From contig JADFZV010000003.1 in NCBI GenBank assembly GCA_015232335.1, forward strand, positions 62,001 to 126,000: DNA of 64,000 nt. Direction: 5' to 3'. Source of the stretch: Alphaproteobacteria bacterium. Lineage in GTDB: Bacteria; Pseudomonadota; Alphaproteobacteria; Rhodospirillales; WMHbin7. Shown here in pieces: positions 1 to 9,806 of this stretch (the first letter of the stretch is position 1; each line of letters starts with the position of its first letter). Position numbers and translations under genes: made by a program. A model generated the notes under the pieces. That model saw only the letters and a program-made list of their open reading frames with translations, was not told where the DNA came from and searched no databases.

Positions 1-268
1 ACACCTTCACGGTGCCATCGGGCAGTCTTAGGAGCTGAAGGACGGTCGATACCGTTCCCACCTGATAGATGTCGTTCTGCGAGGGATCGTCCTGGGCCGC
101 GTTCTTCTGGGCGACCAGAAGAATCTGCTTGTCGTCCTTCATCACGTCTTCGAGGGCGCGCACAGATTTCTCGCGACCAACGAAGAGCGGCACGATCATG
201 TGGGGGAAGACGACAATGTCCCGGAGCGGCAAAACCGGAAACAGATCACCGCGCGGCAAATCAGCCAT
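1..268 (-). CDS. lon: Lon protease, N-terminal part (cut by window edge)
   Basis: The minus-strand frame starting at the ATG at 268 encodes [20 protein letters not shown] and continues to the window edge without a stop, giving 89 residues. This is the start of the Lon substrate-binding (LAN) domain, with the typical [20 protein letters not shown] core. Lon is a cytoplasmic ATP-dependent serine protease that degrades misfolded and regulatory proteins. The ATPase and protease domains lie outside the window. It sits downstream of clpX on the same strand, the usual clpX-lon order in proteobacteria. A strong hairpin between the two suggests lon has its own promoter. Confidence 0.93.
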   Translation of the reverse strand, partial: MADLPRGDLFPVLPLRDIVVFPHMIVPLFVGREKSVRALEDVMKDDKQILLVAQKNAAQDDPSQNDIYQVGTVSTVLQLLRLPDGTVKV

Positions 269-420
269 AGATCCTCATCATATCAAAGAGGCGGAACGGA
301 AGGCCCCATCCGCCAACATCACATAAGGTGGATCAGGAATTGGAGCAGTTCAATAGCTCTTGCGGGGATAATAGAAAAAAGCCGTAAATAAAGCGGCTTA
401 GCGTGGAAACTAGAAACGGA

Positions 421-463
421 AATCGGGCCTTCTGCACTGAAATGGTGCAGGGAAGGCCCGATT
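421..463 (-). terminator. Terminator downstream of clpX
   Basis: There is a perfect 12-bp inverted repeat (arms 421-432 and 452-463) with an inner TGCAC/GTGCA stem (433-437 and 445-449). It begins 16 bp past the clpX stop and is followed on the minus strand by a T-rich run. It probably ends clpX transcription before lon. Confidence 0.75.
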
Positions 464-478
464 TAGCAACAAACAGGG

Positions 479-1738
<1,260 letters not shown>

Positions 1739-2192
1739 CGAAAAATCCCTCGTTCACCGGAATGGTGCCATGAAAGCACAAACCGCGTAAGAACATATTA
1801 ACGCCAAGCCCCGGGGGCTCACAACCTGCAAAATGAGGCTCCTCGACGTTTGAAGTGGAATTGAAGAAAAATCCCTACACGCCGAACAGGGTTCCTTTTT
1901 CTTTCCCTCTCCTCCCGCTTGCGGGGGGTGAGGCTGGATGAGGGGGGGATTGTTCTTAAGTTAAGGCTGGGAATTTCTACTCATATGCAAAAAATTTCCA
2001 TTATAGCATGTTAACGATAAGGAAATTCATATATAAAGTGTGGCTGAAGAGGGGGTGACTGAGCGATTCCTTGCTCACATCACAAAATCAACGCCAAGCA
2101 ACTGAAATGTTGCCGCTTTACCCTTTATTTAAGCCCGCAAGGGCTGGCATCCAGGAGAAGCGTGCGTAACTGACAAGCGTCTTGAGGAAAGA
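1739..2192. other. Divergent intergenic region between clpX and a hemerythrin gene, with a palindromic repeat
   Basis: This 454-bp stretch separates divergent genes and must hold both promoters. Around 1911-1948 it contains a copy of the common CCTCCCGCTTGCGGGGG-type intergenic palindrome that is scattered in many proteobacterial genomes. The part at about 1975-2035 is strikingly AT-rich compared with its surroundings and is a likely promoter zone for the downstream bacteriohemerythrin. I see no coding potential in it. Confidence 0.5.
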
Positions 2193-2729
2193 ATGACAAC
2201 CAAAGCCGCAGCCATCGAGTGGACGCCTGATTTATCCGTGGGGATTGAGGCCCTTGACGACGATCACAAGACCGTCTTCGTCGTGGTGGATCTCATGCAA
2301 AGTGTCCTTCGGGAAGAACCCCCCCTGAATTTGGAGGCAATTCTGAGGTGCTTGCTCAAGATGCTGCAGGAATACATCTGCGGACATTTTTTGCGCGAAG
2401 AGCGTGCTATGGAAATGGCGCGTTTTCCGGGGTTAGAAGAACATCGCGGCTGGCATGATGCCTTTAGAACGAAGATTGAGCGGTTCGTCGAAGATTACAA
2501 CAAAATCAGGGACCATGGAGAGCATAAGAAGGCCGCCCAGCACTTGGCCGATATAGTCCAATGCTGGTGTGTCGATCATATCGCCAAGAGTGATAAGAGT
2601 TACGCGGACTATCTGAGACCAGAGCATGTTGACCCCCGTCCCCTGGTCTTTCTCTGCCAGGAAGCCGACACGAGCGGAGAGGCAGATGATTTCGACTTGA
2701 TTGCACGGAACTCCGTGTCACCAGAGTGA
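2193..2729 (+). CDS. Bacteriohemerythrin
   Basis: The 178-residue product is a single hemerythrin domain. Hemerythrins bind O2 at a non-haem di-iron site held by five His and two carboxylates in a four-helix bundle, and in bacteria serve oxygen sensing, delivery or iron handling. The ligand motifs are visible in order: DDDHK near residue 24, HFLREERAME near residue 69, EEHRGWHDAF near residue 86 and CVDHIAKSDKSY near residue 126. The ATG at 2193 is preceded by GAGGAAAG. The last about 35 residues extend past the domain, and the final codons including the TGA lie inside a dispersed palindromic repeat (2709-2756), so the C-terminus has probably been rewritten by that insertion. Confidence 0.93.
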   Translation: MTTKAAAIEWTPDLSVGIEALDDDHKTVFVVVDLMQSVLREEPPLNLEAILRCLLKMLQEYICGHFLREERAMEMARFPGLEEHRGWHDAFRTKIERFVEDYNKIRDHGEHKKAAQHLADIVQCWCVDHIAKSDKSYADYLRPEHVDPRPLVFLCQEADTSGEADDFDLIARNSVSPE

Positions 2730-2756
2730 CTCGGAGTTAAATGATCGTGCGCTAGG
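2709..2756 (-). repeat. Truncated copy (A) of the 142-bp palindromic element
   Basis: Read on the minus strand this matches the first hairpin module of the elements at 42079-42220 and 54591-54732: the start CTAGCGCACGATC, then the arms around GAGTCAC and GGTGAC. The second arm decays and the second module is absent. On the plus strand it covers the last codons and the stop of the bacteriohemerythrin gene. On the minus strand the element frame LTPSHSGDTEF is preserved. Confidence 0.8.
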
Positions 2757-2778
2757 GCAGGATCAATTTGGCGATGGG

Positions 2779-2883
2779 GTGGACGGCCCAGGACTTGATC
2801 CGGGGATAAACCGGCCATCCACGTGTTGATTGCGAAGTTGTCCTTGTCAATCAGGCGTGGATGCGCGGATCAAGTCCGCGCAT
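2779..2883. repeat. Pair of intergenic palindromes
   Basis: Two hairpins lie in the gap between the hemerythrin gene and tRNA-Pro. The first is 2779-2822, with GTGGACGGCC against GGCCATCCAC (9 of 10 paired). The second is 2861-2883, with ATGCGCGGA and TCCGCGCAT around a TCAAG loop. Both resemble the widespread alphaproteobacterial family containing GGATCAAGTCCGCGCATGAC. They may also act as transcription terminators for the hemerythrin gene. Confidence 0.65.
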
Positions 2884-3004
2884 GACGGCTTTCTAAGCTA
2901 ATTTCAGGCCCCTTCGCGATTCCAATTCAAACGTCGAGGAGGCCATCAAAAACAAGGGGGGTGGCATCTGCGACCCGACCATCAGGGCCAAAAACCCTTA
3001 AAAA

Positions 3005-3081
3005 TGGTCGGAGTGAGAGGATTCGAACCTCCGGCCCCTAGCTCCCGAAGCTAGTGCTCTACCAAGCTGAGCTACACTCCG
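3005..3081 (-). tRNA. tRNA-Pro (anticodon CGG)
   Basis: The minus strand folds as a complete tRNA. The acceptor arms are CGGAGTG and CACTCCG. The D-arm contains AGCTTGGTAGAGC, the anticodon arm is CTAGC-TTCGGGA-GCTAG with anticodon CGG, and the T-arm is GGAGG-TTCGAAT-CCTCT. The discriminator is A and the CCA end is encoded (3005-3007). Confidence 0.97.
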
Positions 3082-3158
3082 CCGACGCGAAGGGGGGCTT
3101 ATACCCCCTTGGAAAGGGAACCGCAAGAGGGCCGAAGGGGCACCCGGCGAGGGACCGA

Positions 3159-4181
3159 CTAATACGCCCGCTCGATGCAGAAATCGACGATATCCAGAAG
3201 GGCCTGCTTTTCCGGCCCTGGTTTGAAGATGCCGAGCGCGTCGCGGGCCATGGCGCCGTAATGGCGGGCCCGGTCCACCGTATCAGACAGGCAGGCATGG
3301 CGCGTCATCAGACCGATGGCGCGATCAAGATCGCCTTCGCCCTGATCGAGATCCTCCAGCGTCCGGCGCCAGAAGGCCCGCTCTTCCTCGTCACCGCGCA
3401 GATAGGCCAGGATGACCGGCAGGGTGATTTTGCCCTCGCGGAAATCATCACCCACCGCCTTGCCCAGCACGGCCTGCTTGGCCGAATAGTCGAGGACATC
3501 ATCGACCAACTGAAAGGCGATGCCGAGATTGAGGCCATAGCTGTCCAGCGCCAGTTCCTCGGGCATGGGGCGCGCCGCCACCACGCCGCCCACCCGGCAG
3601 GCGGCGGCGAACAGGGCCGCCGTCTTGGCGCGGATGACTTCCAGATACGAGGCTTCGCTGGTGCCCGTGTCATTGGCCGTGATCAATTGCAGCACCTCGC
3701 CCTCGGCGATCACCGAGCTGGCGCGCGACAGAATGGCCAGAACCGACAGCGAGCCGTCCTCGACCATCAGTTCGAACGAGCGCGAGAAGAGAAAATCGCC
3801 CACCAACACGCTGGCCTTGTTGCCCCAGACGGCATTCGCACTTTCGCGTCCGCGCCGAAGGTCACTTTCATCGACCACATCGTCATGCAGCAGGGTGGCG
3901 GTATGGATGAATTCGACGCAGGCCGCCAGCTTCACGCTACGCTCACCCTCGCGGTAGCCGCACATCTTGGCCGAGGCCAGGGTCAGCATGGGGCGCAGGC
4001 GCTTGCCGCCTGCGGCAATGATGTGGCTGGCAAGCTGGGGGATCAGGGCCACCGGGCTATGCATGCGCTCGACAATGGTGCGGTTCACCCGCTCCAACTC
4101 GTCCTTCACCAGCCCCAGAAGCACATCCAGGCTGTCCGCGCGCTTCTCGCGCTCTCCTTCAAGGCTGACGACAACGGCCAC
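3159..4181 (-). CDS. Long-chain all-trans polyprenyl diphosphate synthase
   Basis: This 340-residue enzyme of the IspB/DdsA type condenses isopentenyl diphosphate units to build the ubiquinone side chain at the cytoplasmic side of the membrane. The first aspartate-rich motif is LLHDDVVDESD and the second is FQLVDDVLDY, both complete, with GGKRLRPML upstream. The GTG at 4181 is preferred because GGGAGG lies 9 nt upstream and translation then starts just before the conserved EGEREKRADSLD segment; a longer in-frame extension to 4298 lacks family similarity. Chain length (octa- or decaprenyl) cannot be told from sequence alone. The divergent neighbour is a TrmN6-like methylase. The ubiTUV genes near 62-64 kb would use the same quinone precursor. 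Confidence 0.93.
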   Translation of the reverse strand: MAVVVSLEGEREKRADSLDVLLGLVKDELERVNRTIVERMHSPVALIPQLASHIIAAGGKRLRPMLTLASAKMCGYREGERSVKLAACVEFIHTATLLHDDVVDESDLRRGRESANAVWGNKASVLVGDFLFSRSFELMVEDGSLSVLAILSRASSVIAEGEVLQLITANDTGTSEASYLEVIRAKTAALFAAACRVGGVVAARPMPEELALDSYGLNLGIAFQLVDDVLDYSAKQAVLGKAVGDDFREGKITLPVILAYLRGDEEERAFWRRTLEDLDQGEGDLDRAIGLMTRHACLSDTVDRARHYGAMARDALGIFKPGPEKQALLDIVDFCIERAY

Positions 4182-4270
4182 GCGAACGAACCTCCCGAAA
4201 TCTTGTCGGCCCGGTTGACTGGGGGCCTTTCCTCCTGGAGCATAGGGGGCACACAACGGTCTGGTCAAGC

Positions 4271-5032
4271 ATGAGCGGAATTTCATGTAACGCGGCATTC
4301 AGCCAAAATGCGCTATTGGGGGGGCGTGTTCAGCTTTGGCAACCCCGTCAGGGCTACCGGGCGGCCATCGACCCGATCCTTCTGGCCGCCGCCGTTCCCG
4401 CCAAATCCGGTCAGTTCTGCCTGGAACTGGGCATCGGATCGGGGGCGGCGTCCCTGTGCCTGCTGGCTCGCCTGACCGACCTGGGAGGCGTCACCGGGCT
4501 TGAGATCGACCCCGAACAGACACATCTGGCCCGGCTCAACGCCGACTTGAACAGGGTTTCTGACCGCTTGCAGGTCATTGAGGCAGACGCCACGCGGCTA
4601 CCTTCTGACCTTTCCAGCTCAGCTTTCGACCATGCCTTCATGAACCCGCCCTATCTGGAAGCCGACCGCCACGACCCGCCGCCGGGAGCCGCCAAGCGCC
4701 AGGCCCATATGGAAAAGGACGGCGCGTTGGAAGCCTGGATCGCTTCGGCGGCGCGGCTGGTGAAACCAAAGGGCACCTTGACCATCATTCACCGGGCAGA
4801 CCGCCTGTCTTGCATATTGGCGACCCTTTCCAGGCAATTCGGCTCTCAGCACATCCTTCCCCTCTGGCCGCGCACCGGCATGCCTGCCAAGCGCGTGATC
4901 GTGCAGGCCGTCCGGGGCGGGCGCGGCGCTCTTGTCTTGCTGCCCGGGATCGTGCTTCATGACGGGCCAGATTATACGCAAGAAGCCGAGGCCATTCTGC
5001 GCCACGGACAGGCCATCGAGATGAAAGGATAG
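4271..5032 (+). CDS. tRNA1(Val) adenine N6-methyltransferase family protein
   Basis: The 253-residue product is an SAM-dependent N6-adenine methylase of the TrmN6/YfiC family, which modifies A37 of tRNA-Val in enterobacteria. It shows the family entry LLGGRVQLWQPRQGYRAAID, the SAM-binding loop LELGIGSGAASL (near residue 57), and the catalytic MNPPYLEADRHDPP motif (near residue 122). The NPPY motif is typical of amino-methylating enzymes. The gene is divergent from the polyprenyl synthase gene with 89 bp between starts. A KefB/C-type antiporter gene starts 9 bp downstream, so the two are probably co-transcribed. The actual tRNA target in this organism is inferred from the family. Confidence 0.85.
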   Translation: MSGISCNAAFSQNALLGGRVQLWQPRQGYRAAIDPILLAAAVPAKSGQFCLELGIGSGAASLCLLARLTDLGGVTGLEIDPEQTHLARLNADLNRVSDRLQVIEADATRLPSDLSSSAFDHAFMNPPYLEADRHDPPPGAAKRQAHMEKDGALEAWIASAARLVKPKGTLTIIHRADRLSCILATLSRQFGSQHILPLWPRTGMPAKRVIVQAVRGGRGALVLLPGIVLHDGPDYTQEAEAILRHGQAIEMKG

Positions 5033-5041
5033 CCTTGCCGG

Positions 5042-6763
5042 ATGGACGCGCTTGAATCGCACCATTATCTCTTCGATATCGTCATCCTGCTGGCATCTGC
5101 CGTGGCAGCCGTGCCGCTGTTCCGCCGCCTGGGCCTGGGCGCCGTTCTGGGCTATCTGGCAGCCGGCGTTCTGCTGGGCCCCTGGGGCGTTGGCATCATT
5201 ACGGAAACCGAGGAACTTCGCCATCTTTCGGAATTCGGCGTGGTCTTCCTGCTCTTTCTGATCGGGCTCGATCTCAAGCCCTCGCGCCTCAAACTCATGC
5301 ACAAGCAGATTTTCGGCTTCGGATCAGCCCAGTTTCTGGTAACCGGCATCGTTCTTGCGCTGACGGCCTTGATGTTCGATCTGTCGGGCGGCGCCTCCCT
5401 GGTCGTGGGATTCGGCCTGGCTTTGTCCTCGACCGCCATCGGCCTTCAGATGCTAAGCGAGCGGGGCGAGCTTTCGACCCGGCACGGACGCACCAGCTTC
5501 GCGGTCTTGCTGCTTCAAGACATCGCTGTTGTTCCCCTGCTGCTTCTGATCACCTTTCTCTCGGGTGGCGCAAAATTATCCTGGCTGACCCTGGCCCAGG
5601 CGGCAGCCACCACCGCCCTGGCCCTGGGCGGCATGATTCTAGCCGGACGCACCCTTCTGCGCCCCTTGATGCGTCTGGTGGCCGGGGCGAAGAATCCCGA
5701 AATCTTCACGGCCCTGGCGGTGCTGCTGATTCTGGGATCTGCCGCCCTGTTCGAGCGTATCGGCCTGTCGATGGCGCTGGGCGCCTTTCTGGCTGGGCTG
5801 ATGCTGGCCGATTCCGAATACCGCCATCAGGTCGAAGCCGACATTCAGCCCTTCCGAGGCTTTCTTTTGGGGCTGTTCTTCATGTCGGTGGGCATGACAA
5901 CGGATATGGGCCTGCTTCTGCGTGAGGGCTTCATGGTCATCGGCCTTGTCCTGGGGCTTCTGATTGTCAAGGCGGGCATTATGTTCGGCCTGGGCCGCCT
6001 GTTCGGCCATCTGCGCCGAGACAGTCTGCGCACGGCGGCCCTGCTTTCCCAAAGCGGCGAATTCGCCTTCGTTCTGTTCGGTCTGGCCGGAAGCGAGGGC
6101 ATTCTGGACAAGGAAACGGCCAAGTTCCTTGTCTTATGCGTTTCGCTGTCGATGGCAGCAACGCCGGTCATCGACCGGATGAATGCGAGGCTGTTGGCCC
6201 ATCTGAAACGCACCGAGCCCGTCTTGCCAATTCCCGTGGTTGAATTGAAGGCTGCGGCAGAGGAAGAGCCCCTGGCAACGCCCCATGTGCTGATCGCCGG
6301 ATTCGGCCGCGTCGGCAAGACGGTGGGCCGCATGCTGGAAGAGCGGGGCATTCCCTATCTTGGGCTGGACAAGGACCCCGAGCGCGTGGCCGAATGCCGC
6401 GCCCAGGGATTCGAGGTTTTCTATGGCGACGCCAGCCATGCCACCGTTTTGAAGGCTGCAGGAGCGTCCGAATCGACGACGGTGATCATCACCATCGATC
6501 AGCCGGGAGCCGCCGAAAAGGCCGTGCATGCCTTCCGCCACCATTTTCCCAAGGCCCGCATCTTCATGCGCGCCCGCGATCATCGCCAAGCCAGCGCCCT
6601 GATGACAGCAGGCGCCTCGGTCTGCATTCCCGAAACCCTGGAAGCCAGTTTGCAATTGGGGGCGGCGGCCCTGCGCGACATGGGCGTGGCGGACGGCGAG
6701 GTGGAAAAGCTGGTCATCCATCTGCGCCAAGAGAATTATCAGCGCATTCACCAAGAAACATGA
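5042..6763 (+). CDS. Monovalent cation:proton antiporter-2 (KefB/KefC type) with RCK domain
   Basis: The 573-residue inner-membrane protein has about 12 hydrophobic segments in residues 10-385 (Na_H_Exchanger fold, with FLLFLIGLDLKPS and ALSSTAIGLQML). A cytoplasmic RCK/TrkA-N domain follows, with the nucleotide-binding glycine motif IAGFGRVGKTVGRML near residue 418. The family exchanges K+ for H+; Kef systems are held closed by glutathione and open on electrophile stress. No KefF/KefG-type ancillary gene is adjacent. The short C-terminus beyond the RCK domain fits the shorter alphaproteobacterial members. The K+ specificity is a family inference. Confidence 0.9.
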   Translation: MDALESHHYLFDIVILLASAVAAVPLFRRLGLGAVLGYLAAGVLLGPWGVGIITETEELRHLSEFGVVFLLFLIGLDLKPSRLKLMHKQIFGFGSAQFLVTGIVLALTALMFDLSGGASLVVGFGLALSSTAIGLQMLSERGELSTRHGRTSFAVLLLQDIAVVPLLLLITFLSGGAKLSWLTLAQAAATTALALGGMILAGRTLLRPLMRLVAGAKNPEIFTALAVLLILGSAALFERIGLSMALGAFLAGLMLADSEYRHQVEADIQPFRGFLLGLFFMSVGMTTDMGLLLREGFMVIGLVLGLLIVKAGIMFGLGRLFGHLRRDSLRTAALLSQSGEFAFVLFGLAGSEGILDKETAKFLVLCVSLSMAATPVIDRMNARLLAHLKRTEPVLPIPVVELKAAAEEEPLATPHVLIAGFGRVGKTVGRMLEERGIPYLGLDKDPERVAECRAQGFEVFYGDASHATVLKAAGASESTTVIITIDQPGAAEKAVHAFRHHFPKARIFMRARDHRQASALMTAGASVCIPETLEASLQLGAAALRDMGVADGEVEKLVIHLRQENYQRIHQET

Positions 6764-6857
6764 ACCTGTTTGTCTTCTTCGGCTTGAAACAAAGCCGTTC
6801 AGGCGTCATCATCGCCCAAAAGAAATCATAACCTCAACCCGCACCGAGGTTCCCGAC

Positions 6858-7310
6858 ATGACATGCCACAGCATCATGAACGTCAATCCGCCCAAACTGT
6901 TGTGCAGTTCCACGGTGGCGGAGGCCCTGGGGCTTTTGCGCTGGGAAAACCGCATGAATTTGCCGGTAGTCGATGCCAAGGGGCAATATGCCGGTCTGTT
7001 CGGGGCGCACCAGATTCTGATGCTGGCCCTGCCCAAGGGCGCCTGCATCGATGACAAGCAGGGCTTCGCCTACGTCACCGATACCCAGAAGGACATCAGC
7101 AACCGCCTGCAAGTCGTGGCGCACCATCCGGTCGAGCGCTACATGGACAGCGAGTCACCGCCGCTTCATCCCGACATGCCGCTGGTCGAAACGATGCTGA
7201 CCCTGTACCGGCGCCACGAGGACCTGCCCGTGATTGATCCTGAAACGCGCCACCTTCTGGGCATTGTCACCATCCGAAGCTCGCTCGGCAAACTGATGGT
7301 GCAAAGCTGA
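6858..7310 (+). CDS. CBS-domain protein
   Basis: The 150-residue protein is a tandem pair of CBS domains and little else: CHSIMNVNPPKL opens the first and the second ends with a LLGIVTIRSSL segment. CBS pairs usually bind adenine nucleotides and report energy status. The gene overlaps the following permease by one base (TGATG), so it is translationally coupled and is likely a soluble regulator of that transporter. A GAGG sequence lies 8 nt before the ATG at 6858. No catalytic domain is attached. Confidence 0.85.
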   Translation: MTCHSIMNVNPPKLLCSSTVAEALGLLRWENRMNLPVVDAKGQYAGLFGAHQILMLALPKGACIDDKQGFAYVTDTQKDISNRLQVVAHHPVERYMDSESPPLHPDMPLVETMLTLYRRHEDLPVIDPETRHLLGIVTIRSSLGKLMVQS

Positions 7311-8650
7311 TGCACGGCAGTTCGGAACTACCCAACGTCCTCTTCGGTTTTGATCCGATGTGGATATCCAGCCTGATTCTGATCGCCACCTACGCTGCCA
7401 TCATGAGCGAGAAGATCAACCGCGCCATCGTCGCCCTGTTGGGGGCAGGCGTCATGATCCTGTTCGGCGTCCTCAACCAGGAGATGGCCGTCAAGGGTGT
7501 CGACTTCAACACCATCGCCCTGCTGACCGGCATGATGATCATCGTCTCGGTCACGCGCAAATCCGGCGTTTTTCAGTATGTCGCCATCTGGTCGGCCAAG
7601 CAGGTAAAGGCCAATCCGGCGGGCATTCTGCTGATGTTGCAGGTCGTAACCGCTGTCTTTTCCGCCCTGCTCGACAACGTCACCACGGTGCTGCTGATCG
7701 TGCCGGTCACCATGGTCATCTGCGAGGAATTGAAGATCAAACCCTATCCCGTGCTGGTGGCTGAAATCTTCGCCTCCAACATCGGCGGCACGGCTACCCT
7801 GATCGGCGATCCGCCCAATATCATCATCGGCTCGGCCACCGGGCTGACCTTCAACGATTTCGTGATGAATCTGGCGCCCGTGATCATCGTCATTCAACTC
7901 GTTACCTGCGCCATCTTCCACGTTATGTGGGGCCGCAAACTGCATGCAGCACCGGAAAACCGGGCCCGCGTCATGAGCTTTAACGAAAATGAGGCCATCA
8001 CCGACCGGCGCCTTTTGAAGCAGTCCCTGTTCGTCATTTTCTTCGTCATTCTGGGATTCATTCTGGCCCGCCCGCTTCATCTGGAGCCCGGCACCATCGC
8101 CATGTTCGGAGCCGCCGTCCTGATGCTCTTGGCCAATCTGGGCCGCGATGCCGAAACCCAAAGCCACGAGGTGCACCACACCTTCACCGAGGTCGAGTGG
8201 ATCACCATCTTCTTCTTCGTCGGCCTGTTCATGGTGGTGTCGGGGGTCGAGCATGCCGGTGTGCTTAAAATGCTGGCCGAATATCTGATCGCCGCCACCG
8301 GGGGAGACCTGGCCATCACCGCCATCGCCATTCTCTGGTCATCGGCCATCCTCTCGGCCGTGATCGACAACATTCCCTTCGTCGCCACCATGATTCCCTT
8401 GATCAAGAACATGGCCCCCACCTTCGGCGGGCCCGAGGGCCTATTACCGCTCTGGTGGTCGTTATCCCTGGGGGCCTGCCTGGGTGGCAACGGTACGCTG
8501 ATCGGCGCCTCGGCCAACCTGACCGTGGCCGGGCTGGCCGAGCGGGCCGGAACCCGTTTCAGCTTCGTCACCTATATGAAGGTCGCCTTCCCCATCATGC
8601 TGGTCAGCATCGTGATCAGCACGGCCTATGTCTGGTGGCGCTTCCTTTAG
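7310..8650 (+). CDS. SLC13/ArsB/NhaD-type ion permease
   Basis: The 446-residue inner-membrane protein has 10-12 hydrophobic segments. It carries the duplicated signatures of the ion transporter superfamily: ALLDNVTTVLLIVPVT and NIGGTATLIGDPPNIIIG in the first half, AVIDNIPFVATMIP and GGNGTLIGASANLT in the second. Such proteins move anions or Na+/H+ (ArsB, NhaD, YbiR-like). The sequence alone does not fix the substrate. It is coupled to an upstream CBS-pair protein, which suggests adenylate-sensing control of transport. The start ATG overlaps the CBS stop by one base. No arsenic genes are adjacent, so I avoid an arsB symbol. Confidence 0.87.
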   Translation: MHGSSELPNVLFGFDPMWISSLILIATYAAIMSEKINRAIVALLGAGVMILFGVLNQEMAVKGVDFNTIALLTGMMIIVSVTRKSGVFQYVAIWSAKQVKANPAGILLMLQVVTAVFSALLDNVTTVLLIVPVTMVICEELKIKPYPVLVAEIFASNIGGTATLIGDPPNIIIGSATGLTFNDFVMNLAPVIIVIQLVTCAIFHVMWGRKLHAAPENRARVMSFNENEAITDRRLLKQSLFVIFFVILGFILARPLHLEPGTIAMFGAAVLMLLANLGRDAETQSHEVHHTFTEVEWITIFFFVGLFMVVSGVEHAGVLKMLAEYLIAATGGDLAITAIAILWSSAILSAVIDNIPFVATMIPLIKNMAPTFGGPEGLLPLWWSLSLGACLGGNGTLIGASANLTVAGLAERAGTRFSFVTYMKVAFPIMLVSIVISTAYVWWRFL

Positions 8651-8656
8651 CCTTCG

Positions 8657-8977
8657 TCAGGACTTGTTTTCGTCCTGAACTTCCTTCCTGGCGATGTGCA
8701 AAAACTCGCCCAGCTTCTGGCGGATGGTCTGGTGATCGGCCTTGCCTTCCAGATCCTGGGCCAGCTTCCTCACCACGTCCTCGTCGCCCTTTTCCTCGAA
8801 ATCGGCATGAACGACCGATTTGGCATAATCCATGGCGGCATGGCCGATCAGGCCCAGAAGCTCGGCCGCCCACAGGCCAGCCAGCTTGTTGCGCCGCGCT
8901 ACGGCCTTGAATTCCAATTCTTCTTGAACCTTGTGCTTGTTTTCGTGCGTCTTGCTGGCTTTGTTAAATCCGACCAT
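8657..8977 (-). CDS. DUF1476 protein (ATP synthase inhibitor zeta type)
   Basis: The 106-residue product matches DUF1476 in length and sequence, with the conserved RRNKLAGLWAAELLG block near residue 30 and GDEDVVRKLAQDL near residue 65. In Paracoccus the family member is the zeta subunit that inhibits F1-ATPase hydrolysis; the same role here is a family inference. The ATG at 8977 is chosen because AAAGG sits 8 nt upstream; an upstream in-frame TTG would only add seven residues. It is convergent with the permease gene, with 6 bp between stops. Confidence 0.85.
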   Translation of the reverse strand: MVGFNKASKTHENKHKVQEELEFKAVARRNKLAGLWAAELLGLIGHAAMDYAKSVVHADFEEKGDEDVVRKLAQDLEGKADHQTIRQKLGEFLHIARKEVQDENKS

Positions 8978-9103
8978 GGAGCTACCTTTCTTTTTCAACC
9001 GACTGCATTGTGATCCAGGCTTTCAAAGGCTGCAAGCGCCCTGCTTGCTCCTTTTGCGGGTTTCACGTATGATCCCCCAGACTTAGTCGTTAGGGGAAGT
9101 TCC

Positions 9104-9640
9104 ATGTTCAAGCCCTTGCGTATTTGCGCAGCCCTTCTTTCCGTTGTCCTGGTTGGGGCGACCGTTCCCGCCCAGGCAGTTGCTCCGGGCATTGCTCCTG
9201 TCTTGTTTATCGGCGTTTTCTCTGGCGCAGGCCCTGTGCTGACGCTGGGTCAAGAAGCCCTGAACAGCGTGGGCTTTGGCAATTCCGAAGAACGCGCCAA
9301 GGCCGAGGAGGCCGCAAAAACCGCCGATTGGGCCAAGGCAAAGCGCGTTTCCGTGAAGCTGGAAGACGATATGATCTCGCCCGCCTGGCTGCGCCTGAAG
9401 TCCGGCACCCCCTATATCCTGGAACTGGAGAACACGGACGGGGATTCGGGGTCGATCAGGGCCGCCGACTTCTTCGCCAATGCCTCAACCGATGCCAGCC
9501 CCATTCTGGGCATGGTTCGCACCGGCGCCGAAGAGAAACGGGAAATCCGGGTCATTGCCTTCGAAAAGGGCATCTATGACATGGATATGGGCCTGTTTTC
9601 CACAGCCTGGGGCATTCTGGGCAAAATCGAAGTCTACTGA
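9104..9640 (+). CDS. Small exported protein with possible cupredoxin-like fold
   Basis: The 178-residue product has a clear N-terminal signal peptide (charged start MFKPLR, hydrophobic stretch to about residue 22, AQA cleavage site). A charged helical region near residues 60-80 is followed by a beta-rich part. The segment from VSVKLEDDMISPAW to LELENTDGDSGSI resembles periplasmic cupredoxin-like domains, but I see no clear Cys/Met/His copper ligand set. A good ribosome site (AGGGGAAG) precedes the ATG at 9104. Function is unknown. It stands alone between the DUF1476 gene and the SRP RNA gene. Confidence 0.7.
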   Translation: MFKPLRICAALLSVVLVGATVPAQAVAPGIAPVLFIGVFSGAGPVLTLGQEALNSVGFGNSEERAKAEEAAKTADWAKAKRVSVKLEDDMISPAWLRLKSGTPYILELENTDGDSGSIRAADFFANASTDASPILGMVRTGAEEKREIRVIAFEKGIYDMDMGLFSTAWGILGKIEVY

Positions 9641-9648
9641 TTGATTCC

Positions 9649-9676
9649 TTGATTCCCGAACCGGGGCCGCTATGCT
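9649..9676 (+). promoter_or_regulatory. Sigma70-type promoter of the SRP RNA gene
   Basis: TTGATT (9649-9654) and TATGCT (9671-9676) are separated by 16 bp. They lie 6 bp before the first base of the SRP RNA, a fitting housekeeping promoter for this stable RNA. Confidence 0.7.
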
Positions 9677-9682
9677 GGCCCC

Positions 9683-9778
9683 GGGAGATCGGCGTCGGAC
9701 GAGTTCCTCGCCAACCCGGTCAGGTCCGGAAGGAAGCAGCCGTAACGAGTTTCGATTCGGGTCGGTGTCCGGTCTCCC
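9683..9778 (+). ncRNA. ffs: Signal recognition particle RNA (4.5S type)
   Basis: The conserved SRP domain IV core is present: GGTCAGGTCCGGAAGGAAGC followed by AGCCGTAACGAG, with the GGAA tetraloop and the asymmetric loop that bind Ffh. The ends pair (GGGAGA at 9683 with TCTCCC at 9773-9778), giving a short bacterial RNA of about 96 nt. It targets membrane proteins for co-translational insertion. It lies directly upstream of dnaX, a frequent arrangement in proteobacteria. Confidence 0.95.
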
Positions 9779-9806
9779 ACCTCGCTTCTGAACCGGCACC
9801 CAAGCT

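Noticed and set aside
3054..4274. 406-codon plus-strand frame
   Set aside because: It is the antisense of the polyprenyl diphosphate synthase gene; its Gln/His/Ala-rich composition is typical of a shadow frame in GC-rich DNA.
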